Assembly: GCF_030766725.1 (NCBI RefSeq)
Contig: NZ_JARQWR010000003.1
Span: 310,001 to 374,000, forward strand
From: Flavobacterium aerium
GTDB lineage: Bacteria > Bacteroidota > Bacteroidia > Flavobacteriales > Flavobacteriaceae
Direction: 5' to 3'
Length of the DNA stretch: 64,000 bases
A model generated the notes under the pieces. It was not told where the DNA came from. It worked only from the letters and a program-made list of their open reading frames with translations, and did not search any database. This document shows, one piece after another, positions 16,924-25,323 of the stretch. Made by a program: the position numbers and the translations under genes. Position 1 is the first letter of the stretch. The number at the start of each line of letters is the position of its first letter.

Positions 16924-19434
16924 ATGCATAAGCTTACTTATCAAGCAGTTCTATTCTTATTTTTTATTTCTCAAATCGCATTAGCCCAACAGCCCGCAAA
17001 ACCTAATTCGACAGAACTTTATAACCAAATAAAGAAACTAAATTTCTTAGGGTCTGTGCTCTATCTTGCTGCACATCCTGATGATGAAAATACACGTCTT
17101 ATTTCCTACATGTCCAATGAGCAGAAAGCCCGAACAGGTTATTTGTCATTAACTCGAGGAGATGGAGGTCAAAACTTAATCGGTACTGAACTTAGAGAAC
17201 AACTCGGCGTTATCCGAACACAAGAGTTGATTGAAGCTCGTAAAATTGATGGTGGAGAACAATTCTTTACCAGAGCCAATGATTTTGGTTTTTCAAAAGT
17301 CCCAGACGAAACATTAGCCATTTGGAACAAAGAACAAGTATTGAGTGATATCATTTGGACCATCCGAAAATTCCAACCGGATGTAATTATTAATCGTTTC
17401 GATCATCGTTCCCCCGGGACAACACACGGTCACCATACTTCTTCTGCTATGTTGAGTGTGGAAGCTTTTGACTTAGCCAACAATAAAAATACATTTCCAG
17501 ATCAATTAAAACTTGTTGATGTATGGCAACCAAAACGATTATTATTCAACGTATCTTGGTGGTTCTATGGAGGAAAAGACAAATTTGATAAAGCTGACAA
17601 AAGCAAATTAATCCATTTTAAAACTGGTGTTTATTATCCTGAGTTAGGAAAATCGAACCAAGAAATAGCTGCTTTAAGCCGAAGCAGACACCAATCTCAA
17701 GGTTTTGGTTCTACAGGAAGTCGTGGTGATGATATTGAATATTTGGATCAAATTAAAGGTGATAAGGTAAAAGATGAAACCAACTTATTTGAAGGTATTG
17801 ATACTTCATGGAATCGCGTAAAAGGAGGAAATGCTATTGGGGAAATAGTTACTGAAATAGAGAAGAATTTTGATTTCAAAAATCCTTCTGCTAGTATTCC
17901 TAGTCTTGTAAAAGCCTATACTTTAATTCAAAACTTAGAGGACAAGCATTGGAAAGAAATTAAAACCGAGGAAATTAAAAAAATTATTGCAGGATGTGCT
18001 GGTCTTTATTTAGAGGCTGTATCAGAAACACAATCTGCTACTCCCGGTAGTACCGAAAAACTAAATCTAGAAGCTATTAATCGTTGTATTACCCCAATAA
18101 AACTAATTGATTACACACTACTTCCTCAGCAAAAAACTGTATCTCAAAATCTTGATTTAAAAAATAACGAAGGTCTAAATATAGAAACGCTAATAGAGTT
18201 TCCTGAGAATACTGCTTATACTGAACCTTATTGGTTAAAGGAACAAGGAACATTAGGCATGTATCGTGTTGATAACCAAGAATTAATTGGTATTCCAGAT
18301 ATAATACGTACGGCAAAAGTGGTATTTAAAGTTCAAATTAATGACGTTACTATTCCTTTTGAGCGCCCAATCGTCTATAAATATAACGACGAAGTAAAAG
18401 GAGAAGTTTACAAACCATTTGATATTGTTCCGGATGTAACTTCAACAATATTGGATAAAGTAAAAATATTCAATGATAATACTGCAAAAACAATTGGTGT
18501 ACAAATCAAAGCTGGTAAAGACAATGTAGTAGGACAATTACATCTTGAGGCTCCAGCAGATTGGAAAATTACCCCGCAACAAATCCCGTTTTCAATCAAT
18601 AAGAAAGATGGAACTCAAACCGTTTATTTTGAAGTTACACCACCCGTTATTGCTACAGAAGCAACCTTAAAAAGTATTGCAACGCTCGATAATAAATCCT
18701 TCAATAAAGAGCAAATTATCATCAATTACAGTCATATCGCAGAACAACAAATTTTAAAACCATCTGAAGCACGATTAATCAAACTGGACATAAAAATCCG
18801 TGGAAATAAAATTGCTTACATCATGGGAGCTGGGGATAATATCCCTGAAAGCCTAGGTCAAATGGGATATCTGGTAGAACAAATTAAACCCGAAGAGATT
18901 AATTCTGAAAAATTGACTAATTTTGACGCCGTTATTGTAGGTATTCGTGCTTATAACACGGTTGAATCTCTTGCTTTCAAACAAAATATCCTGTTTGATT
19001 ATGTAAAAAAGGGAGGAACAATGATTGTACAATACAACACTAACGGTAGATTAATTACTAAAAATATAGCGCCTTATCCTTTAAAAATCTCTAATTATCG
19101 AGTTACCGATGAGAATGCCGAAGTTCGTTTCCTAGTACCCAATCACAAAGTATTAAATTTCCCCAACAAAATAACATCCAATGATTTCAAAGGATGGGTT
19201 CAAGAACAAGGATTGTATTATCCTGATGAATGGTCAAAAGAGTTTGAAGCAATTCTATCCTCAAATGATGATAATGAAAGTCCTAAAAATGGCGCATTAT
19301 TAATTGCTGCATATGGTAAAGGCCATTACATTTATACTGGATTAAGTTTCTTTAGAGAATTACCTGTAGGTATAGCCGGAGCCTATCGCTTAATGGCTAA
19401 TCTCATTGCAATTGACCAACCAGAGAAGATATAA
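16924..19434 (+). CDS. PIG-L/LmbE-type deacetylase with C-terminal GATase1-like domain
   Basis: An 836-residue secreted protein. ATG 16924 gives a clean signal peptide ending IALAQ. Residues 45-200 hold the PIG-L zinc deacetylase: AAHPDDE (49-55), the strand LSLTRGDGG, and the distal HGHHTSS, which together supply the His/Asp/His metal site used to remove N-acetyl groups from sugars. The middle is beta-sandwich; the last 200 residues (KIAYIMGAGDNI, then VIVGIRAYN and KGGTMIVQYN) look like a ThuA/glutamine-amidotransferase-like flavodoxin fold. It is followed by a 35-residue membrane peptide and a sodium:solute symporter on the same strand, so periplasmic deacetylation coupled to uptake of the product is a reasonable reading. 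Substrate unknown. Confidence 0.85.
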   Translation: MHKLTYQAVLFLFFISQIALAQQPAKPNSTELYNQIKKLNFLGSVLYLAAHPDDENTRLISYMSNEQKARTGYLSLTRGDGGQNLIGTELREQLGVIRTQELIEARKIDGGEQFFTRANDFGFSKVPDETLAIWNKEQVLSDIIWTIRKFQPDVIINRFDHRSPGTTHGHHTSSAMLSVEAFDLANNKNTFPDQLKLVDVWQPKRLLFNVSWWFYGGKDKFDKADKSKLIHFKTGVYYPELGKSNQEIAALSRSRHQSQGFGSTGSRGDDIEYLDQIKGDKVKDETNLFEGIDTSWNRVKGGNAIGEIVTEIEKNFDFKNPSASIPSLVKAYTLIQNLEDKHWKEIKTEEIKKIIAGCAGLYLEAVSETQSATPGSTEKLNLEAINRCITPIKLIDYTLLPQQKTVSQNLDLKNNEGLNIETLIEFPENTAYTEPYWLKEQGTLGMYRVDNQELIGIPDIIRTAKVVFKVQINDVTIPFERPIVYKYNDEVKGEVYKPFDIVPDVTSTILDKVKIFNDNTAKTIGVQIKAGKDNVVGQLHLEAPADWKITPQQIPFSINKKDGTQTVYFEVTPPVIATEATLKSIATLDNKSFNKEQIIINYSHIAEQQILKPSEARLIKLDIKIRGNKIAYIMGAGDNIPESLGQMGYLVEQIKPEEINSEKLTNFDAVIVGIRAYNTVESLAFKQNILFDYVKKGGTMIVQYNTNGRLITKNIAPYPLKISNYRVTDENAEVRFLVPNHKVLNFPNKITSNDFKGWVQEQGLYYPDEWSKEFEAILSSNDDNESPKNGALLIAAYGKGHYIYTGLSFFRELPVGIAGAYRLMANLIAIDQPEKI

Positions 19435-19472
19435 TACTAGATAGTATATACTAATAAGATTAATGAAGTAAA

Positions 19473-19580
19473 ATGAAAAATAAACCTCCAAAAACGTGGA
19501 AGAAAATATATTCTTTGGTATTGATTGCCAATGTCATATATATATTGTTTTTTTATTTCTTAATGCATTTTTTTTCATAA
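19473..19580 (+). CDS. 35-residue single-span membrane peptide before the symporter
   Basis: ATG 19473 to TAA 19578-19580 encodes 35 residues: a basic N-terminus (MKNKPPKTWKKIY) then one hydrophobic span (SLVLIANVIYILFFYFLMHF). It ends 3 bases before the symporter ATG and starts 38 bases after the PIG-L stop. Positive-inside charge bias, tight coupling and absence of a terminator make a real gene likely. Small one-span partners are known next to several secondary transporters (for example DUF485-type subunits of acetate symporters), so an accessory subunit is an inference. No sequence family recognised. Confidence 0.6.
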   Translation: MKNKPPKTWKKIYSLVLIANVIYILFFYFLMHFFS

Positions 19581-19583
19581 CCT

Positions 19584-21305
19584 ATGCAAACTATTGACTG
19601 GATTATACTAATCGTTACTCTGCTTTTTATTGTCATATATGGTACATTAAAAACCCGAGGAAGCAAGAACGTTAAAGATTACATTTTAGGAAATAATGAA
19701 GTTCCTTGGTGGACTGTAGGTCTTTCAGTAATGGCTACACAAGCCAGTGCTATTACATTCCTTTCCGCACCAGGTCAAGCCTATCATGATGGAATGGGCT
19801 TTGTTCAGTTCTATTTTGGCTTACCCTTAGCCATGATTATCATCTGTATCACTTTTATTCCAATTTATCATCGCTTAAAAGTATATACCGCTTACGAATT
19901 TCTAGAGCAACGTTTCGATTTAAAAACTCGTTCACTTACCGCTCTATTATTCCTTGTACAAAGAGGACTTTCTACTGGTATTACTATATACGCCCCAGCC
20001 ATCATCTTATCTTCTATCTTAGGATGGAATCTTAATATGATGAATATTATCATTGGAGTCTTAGTTATTATTTATACCGTAACAGGAGGAACCAATGCCG
20101 TAAACGTCACACAAAAACATCAAATGTTTGTGATTATGACCGGGATGTTTATTGCTTTCTTTTTTATTGTAAGTAACCTTCCTAAAGAAGTAAGTTTTTC
20201 AAATGCTTTACAAATTGCAGGAATCAATGGGAAAATGAATATTGTTGATTTTTCTTTTGACCCAAAAAGTCGATATACCTTTTGGAGTGGGATTACTGGT
20301 GGTTTATTCCTAGCACTTTCTTATTTCGGAACAGATCAATCGCAAGTAGGTCGCTACTTAGGTGGTAGGTCTATTAGAGAAAGTCAATTAGGATTAATCT
20401 TCAATGGCTTGTTAAAAGTACCCATGCAGTTTTTCATCCTATTAACTGGTGTAATGGTATTTGTTTTCTTTCAATTCCAATCTTCTCCTTTAAACTTTAA
20501 TCCCAATAGTAAGGTCGTTGTTAATAAATCTCCTTATGCTGAAGATTATAAGAAACTGGAAAATCAATTGGAGGAGATTACTCAGGACAAAAAAGAGTTT
20601 ACTTTACAATATTCAAGTCAATTGAATCAGAATTATGAAAATGCTACGCTAAAACATAAAATACTAGCCCTCTCTTTAAAAGAAAAAGATATTCGTGACC
20701 AAGCAAAAGAAATTATTAAAAAAGCCGATGATGCCGCCGAAACGAATGATAAAGATTATGTCTTTATCCATTTCATATTACATTACCTTCCGCAAGGACT
20801 TGTAGGGCTTTTAATCGCTGTTATTCTATCGGCTGCAATGTCATCTACCGCATCTGGTTTAACGGCCTTAGCTTCCACTACAACAATCGACATTTACAAA
20901 AGAAATTTAAAATCGGAAAAATCAGATCAGCATTTCGTAAATGCTACAAAAGTATTCACTTTATTATGGGGATTAGTCGCGATACTATTTGCTTGTTATG
21001 GTACATTATTCGAAAACCTAATACAGTTTGTTAATATCATTGGATCCGTATTCTATGGTACGATTCTGGGAGTATTTTTAGTTGCCTTTTACTTTAAGTT
21101 TGTAGGCGCTAAAGCTATTTTCTGGGCAGCAATAATTTGCCAATTATCCATCTTTTATATATTCTGGTTGGATTTAGTTAGTTTCCTATGGCTTAATATC
21201 ATTGGCGCAGTACTAACAATCCTTCTATCAATGTTATTACAAATAATCTTCAAGAAAGGAAAGGGATCTGGACCAGAACCAACAATGGAAATTATAAACG
21301 AGTAA
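19584..21305 (+). CDS. Sodium:solute symporter (SSS family)
   Basis: A 573-residue inner-membrane transporter of the SLC5/SSS family with about 14 spans. Family marks are the N-terminal SVMATQASAITFLSAPG at about 50-66, the Na2-site region (SAAMSSTASGLTALAS, about 410-425) and the overall LeuT-type order. An unusual cytoplasmic/periplasmic insertion of about 80 residues (residues 305-385) is charged, probably coiled-coil, with repeated Lys/Glu. Sodium drives uptake; SSS substrates include sugars, sialic acids, proline and monocarboxylates. The PIG-L gene upstream suggests a deacetylated or N-acetylated sugar, but that is inference. It is the last gene of the unit, with a terminator 58 bases on. 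Confidence 0.88.
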   Translation: MQTIDWIILIVTLLFIVIYGTLKTRGSKNVKDYILGNNEVPWWTVGLSVMATQASAITFLSAPGQAYHDGMGFVQFYFGLPLAMIIICITFIPIYHRLKVYTAYEFLEQRFDLKTRSLTALLFLVQRGLSTGITIYAPAIILSSILGWNLNMMNIIIGVLVIIYTVTGGTNAVNVTQKHQMFVIMTGMFIAFFFIVSNLPKEVSFSNALQIAGINGKMNIVDFSFDPKSRYTFWSGITGGLFLALSYFGTDQSQVGRYLGGRSIRESQLGLIFNGLLKVPMQFFILLTGVMVFVFFQFQSSPLNFNPNSKVVVNKSPYAEDYKKLENQLEEITQDKKEFTLQYSSQLNQNYENATLKHKILALSLKEKDIRDQAKEIIKKADDAAETNDKDYVFIHFILHYLPQGLVGLLIAVILSAAMSSTASGLTALASTTTIDIYKRNLKSEKSDQHFVNATKVFTLLWGLVAILFACYGTLFENLIQFVNIIGSVFYGTILGVFLVAFYFKFVGAKAIFWAAIICQLSIFYIFWLDLVSFLWLNIIGAVLTILLSMLLQIIFKKGKGSGPEPTMEIINE

Positions 21306-21692
21306 ACCAAAATACCATAAGATTACTCCAAAATCAGTTAATTATTTTTCAATATCTTATATAAACCAGTCAGGATTTCTTGACTGGTTTTCTTATTTAT
21401 ACCCCTCTTCAAATAGGCTTACATCTGTATTCAAAATGTACTCATTAATAGATATTCGAAGAAAAACAGACTCCAAACAAAAATTGAGCCTATTCAACCA
21501 TCAAAAAGAATTACCTCTTCCCTCTTTATCCTTTTAAGAATATATCTTGCCTTCTGATGATATAAAACATACACTATCAAACAATTAAAACCTTGAAAGG
21601 TCTTAAAGTTAATCCCTAAGAACCTGTATTTACATGTTGTCTCAATACTATTTCAAAATAGTAACGAAATCATGAACTAAAAACATCTGAAC
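21306..21692. other. Intergenic region after the symporter
   Basis: 387 bases. The first third holds a terminator (21363-21390). The rest is AT-rich and presumably carries the promoter of the 21693 lipoprotein gene; no TAnnTTTG box is clear. A 33-codon ORF at 21436 has no support. Confidence 0.5.
21363..21394 (+). terminator. Terminator of the PIG-L/symporter unit
   Basis: AAACCAGTCA (21363-21372) and TGACTGGTTT (21381-21390) with an 8-base loop, followed by a short T/C run. Confidence 0.8.
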
Positions 21693-23045
21693 ATGAAGGT
21701 AATTTTACGGAAAACTCTAAAAATCATAACTTTTACAGCCCTAATGTTTATATATGGTTGTGAGATTAATGAAGATTATTTAAAGGAAAATAAGTATCAA
21801 CAGGAAATAAAAATTTCAAATATTGAATTTAAAGATTTACTAAAACGAAATGATTTTAATACTGCATTGTCCATAATAAAACCTGAGAAAAGAACGAACC
21901 TTTTTGATCGAACAATTATGGAAGAGGAATATGGTTTTACCATTGCCGATGCTCCTGCTAAAGTAATTGAGACAGCAAACACAACTACGTTTACTTTATT
22001 AATTATACGAAATAATTCCAATGACAATGAATTTGAGAACTTGGTTATTGCTCTAGATAGTCTGAATCAGACTCAAGCAGTACTTGTAAAATATAAACCT
22101 TTTGTCCCGATACAACAAATTGCATTAAACCATCTTATTTTTAAAGGAAACATTGAACTCACACCGATTACCTATAACGCCAATTTAACTGAAGCTAGAA
22201 CACGCTATGAATGTTTAACCATTGTTACGTCAAGATGTACTGGTCGTCCTTATGATTGTGGTGGTCAAATATGTGGGTATAATTACAGTCATTCTTGTGG
22301 CTTTAATAGTGATTATACCCCTCCAAACGATGGCAGTGGAGGGGGTGGAAGTACTACAACGGGACCAGGTGTAGATCTCATGACCACAATCAATCATCAA
22401 GATCTCCATGCGAGCAAACTGGGTGCTATAACAAACAATAACCTTGTATATTCCAAAATGGCCGATTTAAAAAATAGAGTACATGATAATAAGGAACATG
22501 GATATGAGTTTACTACTCATACAAATGGTACTTTTATACCATCGGATTTATTGATTGGACAACAAACTGGGGTACCATTTCCAGCGGTACAAATCAACAC
22601 AAAATTGAGAATCCATGTACATCATACACAACTCGAAGCCATACCGTCTGGTGCAGATGTTCTAGGCTTCGCCTTTTTGTACTATAATAAAGTAAATATG
22701 GGTGCAACCGATGCTCTGGAAGTAACCTCGATCATCATGAGTAACAACATTAATTATGCCCTGCGCGTTACAAACCCGGCTAAACTGCAAAGCTTTTTTA
22801 ATGATTATAATGATCTTAGTTTAATTAATGCATCTGGGAAAACCTTTGGTGATGCTGTAGATTATTTATTTAAAAACATTAGCAAACAAGCAAATGATAA
22901 ATGTAATGGCGACTGTACAGATGCTGAATACGATGCTTTATTAGAAATGTATTTTATGGAAGCGCTTAAAGATTTAAATTGTGGGATTAGCCTGTATTAT
23001 GCCCTACCCACGGATAGCAATTATTCCTGGGAAATTATAAAATAA
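21693..23045 (+). CDS. Lipoprotein with a JAMM/MPN-like metal-binding domain
   Basis: A 450-residue exported lipoprotein (lipobox YGC, Cys23). Residues 35-170 form a repeat-free N-terminal domain; residues 170-205 are a cysteine cluster (Cys174, 182, 189, 194, 202); a GSGGGGS linker follows at 214-220. The C-terminal domain contains E268-x-G270, then H308-V-H310, eight residues, S319-x-x-D322. This spacing equals the JAMM zinc-protease consensus E...HxHP-x7-S-x2-D, with His311 in place of Pro. JAMM domains cleave isopeptide or peptide bonds; related JAB-like domains occur in Bacteroidota polymorphic toxins. A DUF6705 gene follows 18 bases downstream, likely in the same transcript. Catalytic activity is inferred from motif spacing alone. 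Confidence 0.7.
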   Translation: MKVILRKTLKIITFTALMFIYGCEINEDYLKENKYQQEIKISNIEFKDLLKRNDFNTALSIIKPEKRTNLFDRTIMEEEYGFTIADAPAKVIETANTTTFTLLIIRNNSNDNEFENLVIALDSLNQTQAVLVKYKPFVPIQQIALNHLIFKGNIELTPITYNANLTEARTRYECLTIVTSRCTGRPYDCGGQICGYNYSHSCGFNSDYTPPNDGSGGGGSTTTGPGVDLMTTINHQDLHASKLGAITNNNLVYSKMADLKNRVHDNKEHGYEFTTHTNGTFIPSDLLIGQQTGVPFPAVQINTKLRIHVHHTQLEAIPSGADVLGFAFLYYNKVNMGATDALEVTSIIMSNNINYALRVTNPAKLQSFFNDYNDLSLINASGKTFGDAVDYLFKNISKQANDKCNGDCTDAEYDALLEMYFMEALKDLNCGISLYYALPTDSNYSWEIIK

Positions 23046-23062
23046 CTTAAATTGTAAAAATT

Positions 23063-23650
23063 ATGAAAACAATAGTAACACTATTACTAGCTCTGTACAT
23101 TCATACAGTCAGTTTTGCACAACGCCCACAGTGGACTACGGTTTCGTTAGAAAACAAAAGCTACACAACAGAGCACTACATCTATTTTAAGGATATCAAT
23201 CACTCCTTAGACAAATTCATAGGGACGTGGATCTACAATCAGGGAAATGACTCTTTTAAAATTACTTTTATTAAAAAACTAAATCAGCCCAGTCCTATTA
23301 ATCACTTTCAAAAACTAGATCTCTTAATAAGCCACTACGAATACAAACAAAACGGGACGATAATATTTGAAACCTATACCACTAACTTTAGCTTGGTTGA
23401 TTATGTACTACTAAAAGATTCTGATAACATGGTAATGCTATATGGCGAACCCTCCTTTACCCATCCTTCAAAAAAAAGAATTGGAGATTTACTGGTTACC
23501 TACTCTTTAAACTCAAGCAATCAGCCGATCCTTACCTGGGTGAGAACAGATTATCCAGTACGTGAACTGCCCATCCCTTACCGAGGTTATACAACTTCTG
23601 ATATTTCCGATTTTATCGCACCAGCAAATATGATTCTTATAAAAGAATAA
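23063..23650 (+). CDS. Secreted DUF6705-like protein
   Basis: A 195-residue exported protein with a cleavable signal (VSFAQ, cleavage near residue 19). The core KFIGTWIYNQGNDSFKITF (about 52-70) and the following strand-rich region match DUF6705, a lineage-specific Flavobacteriia family of lipocalin-like appearance. It starts 18 bases after the JAMM-motif lipoprotein, on the same strand, so the two are probably expressed together. DUF6705 genes often occur as multiple paralogues near other secreted proteins in this group. Function unknown; a periplasmic or surface binding role is possible. Confidence 0.7.
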   Translation: MKTIVTLLLALYIHTVSFAQRPQWTTVSLENKSYTTEHYIYFKDINHSLDKFIGTWIYNQGNDSFKITFIKKLNQPSPINHFQKLDLLISHYEYKQNGTIIFETYTTNFSLVDYVLLKDSDNMVMLYGEPSFTHPSKKRIGDLLVTYSLNSSNQPILTWVRTDYPVRELPIPYRGYTTSDISDFIAPANMILIKE

Positions 23651-23693
23651 AAAATTTCTATAAACTTAATGTTACCATTATTTACAAAACCAA

Positions 23694-23749
23694 AATGTCC
23701 CGTTTAAAATAAGTCAGCATAGTGTTAACTTATTTCTAAACGAGACATT
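23694..23749. terminator. Long imperfect inverted repeat between convergent genes
   Basis: Left arm 23694-23714 and right arm 23728-23749 pair over 21 bases with one mismatch and one bulge, loop 13. It lies between the DUF6705 gene and the convergent DUF2911 gene. Terminator for one or both is the simplest reading, though no long T-run follows. Confidence 0.55.
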
Positions 23750-23799
23750 ATTAAGTAAAACCAATCAACCTATTTCAGGGTGGTTTATTTTATATAGAA

Positions 23800-24645
23800 T
23801 TATTTTCTACTCCACTCAGCAATAGAATCTTTATTCATTTTTACATAATCATTATTCCCTGCTTTTTCAGAAGCAGTCAAAGATAATTTTGCAGTTTCAA
23901 TCGCTCCTTTTTTATCTCCTAATTTTGCTTGAATTAATGACTTCAGTCTCAAGAACCAAAAAGCATCATTTCCTTTCATTTCCACAGCTTTATTTACCCA
24001 TGTTAATGCTTTATCTAAACTTGTATTAGATTGGTAGTAATATTGAGCTGAACCAAAGTAATCATCAGCTGTTGGTCCTGCAAGTGTTGCTTTAATACTT
24101 TCTGCAGCGATTTTTTGAGTCGGCACTTCAAATTTTACTGGTACAATTGTCTTATCCCAGATAATTTCAAGTTCAGCAGAATCATTCGTAATATTATTCA
24201 AATCAATTGTAAAAGTATCTACCGTTCTACCTAATAATACGGGTACTACATTCGTTCTTAAAGCTACTTTTTTCTCATTGAACTCATTTGGAAGTCCCCA
24301 ATTGTCAATGTCTTTATAAAAAATAACTTCCCATTTATCTACTTTAGGAATGGTATACAAAGAATACTTTCCTTTTGGTAATGTTTTACCGTCAATAACT
24401 ACATCATCTCCGAAAGTAATGATTGTATTACTATTCGCTCCTGTTCTCCATAATTTTCCAAATGGTACTAAATCACCAAAAATGTTTCTGCCTTTAGTAC
24501 TTGGTCTTGAATATTCGATATCTACATTTGTTAATCCAACTACTTGCTCTGATACAGATTTAGGACTCGCTGCTGGAGTTTTCACTTGTGCAACGCTAAA
24601 CAATGTAGTGAGCAGAAATGCTGAAGAAATTATAATTTTTTTCAT
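23800..24645 (-). CDS. DUF2911 domain protein with C-terminal TPR-like helices
   Basis: A 281-residue exported protein (signal cleaved near LFSVAQ, residue 20). The DUF2911 beta-domain occupies about residues 25-170, with the signature IEYSRPSTKGRNIFGDLVP (43-61), LWRTGANSNT (67-76) and KGKYSLYTIP (94-103). The last 100 residues are helical pairs like a tetratricopeptide region (AQYYYQSNTSLDKALTWVNKA). DUF2911 is abundant in Bacteroidota and Acidobacteria; no activity has been shown. Single-gene unit, with a TAAATTCG element on the minus strand at 24686-24679 as the likely -7 box. Confidence 0.88.
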   Translation of the reverse strand: MKKIIISSAFLLTTLFSVAQVKTPAASPKSVSEQVVGLTNVDIEYSRPSTKGRNIFGDLVPFGKLWRTGANSNTIITFGDDVVIDGKTLPKGKYSLYTIPKVDKWEVIFYKDIDNWGLPNEFNEKKVALRTNVVPVLLGRTVDTFTIDLNNITNDSAELEIIWDKTIVPVKFEVPTQKIAAESIKATLAGPTADDYFGSAQYYYQSNTSLDKALTWVNKAVEMKGNDAFWFLRLKSLIQAKLGDKKGAIETAKLSLTASEKAGNNDYVKMNKDSIAEWSRK

Positions 24646-24801
24646 AAAAAATTTGATTAATTGTTTTTAAGATGGGTACGAATTTAGTTAAATTATTGAT
24701 TCTAAAATGTTAATCATTACCTAAATAAATTATTTTTTTGTTTAAGTTTTAATCTAAATCATTAAACATTATTTATCTTTACGTTCCAAAAGAAATCACG
24801 A

Positions 24802-25275
24802 ATGAAACTGTATACTCTCCGTTCCAAACAAGAATTACCCATTACTGCCAAAGAAGCTTGGGAGTTCTTATCGAATCCACAAAATTTAAAACGCATCACA
24901 CCAGAACATATGGGTTTTAAAATAATATCGGACGACGACAGACCGATGTATGCAGGGCAAATTATTCAATATAAAATTACACCATTATTAGGCATTCCTA
25001 TAACATGGGTAACTGAAATCACACAGGTTAGTGATCAATCTTTTTTTGTAGATGATCAGAAGTTTGGCCCCTATGCATATTGGCACCATAAACATTTTAT
25101 CAAAGAAATCGCTGGTGGTATTGAAATGGAAGATATCATAGATTATAAAATGCCTTTTGGTTTTTTAGGGCAACTATTACATCCCCTATTGGTAAAACCT
25201 AATCTGGATAGGATATTCAAATACCGTCAGGAAAAACTAGCTGAAATTTTTGGTATTTATAAAGAACCTTCATAA
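24802..25275 (+). CDS. SRPBCC family protein
   Basis: A 157-residue START/Bet v1-like domain: the N-terminal ITAKEAWEFLSNPQNLKRITP (residues 13-33) and the strand-rich core with WVTEI and HKHFIKE match polyketide cyclase-like SRPBCC proteins that bind hydrophobic ligands in a deep cavity. No signal peptide. It is followed 48 bases later by a photolyase gene; SRPBCC-photolyase adjacency recurs in Bacteroidota, often with an SDR epimerase in between, though that gene is absent here. Function unknown. Confidence 0.85.
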   Translation: MKLYTLRSKQELPITAKEAWEFLSNPQNLKRITPEHMGFKIISDDDRPMYAGQIIQYKITPLLGIPITWVTEITQVSDQSFFVDDQKFGPYAYWHHKHFIKEIAGGIEMEDIIDYKMPFGFLGQLLHPLLVKPNLDRIFKYRQEKLAEIFGIYKEPS

Positions 25276-25323
25276 ATGCATTCGTAAATAACATCGAAAC
25301 ATTTTTAATTTTTACTCAATCTT

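Noticed and set aside
21436..21537. A 33-codon ORF (MYSLIDIRRK...)
   Set aside because: Intergenic position with no coupling, no recognisable motif and no ribosome site; compatible with chance.
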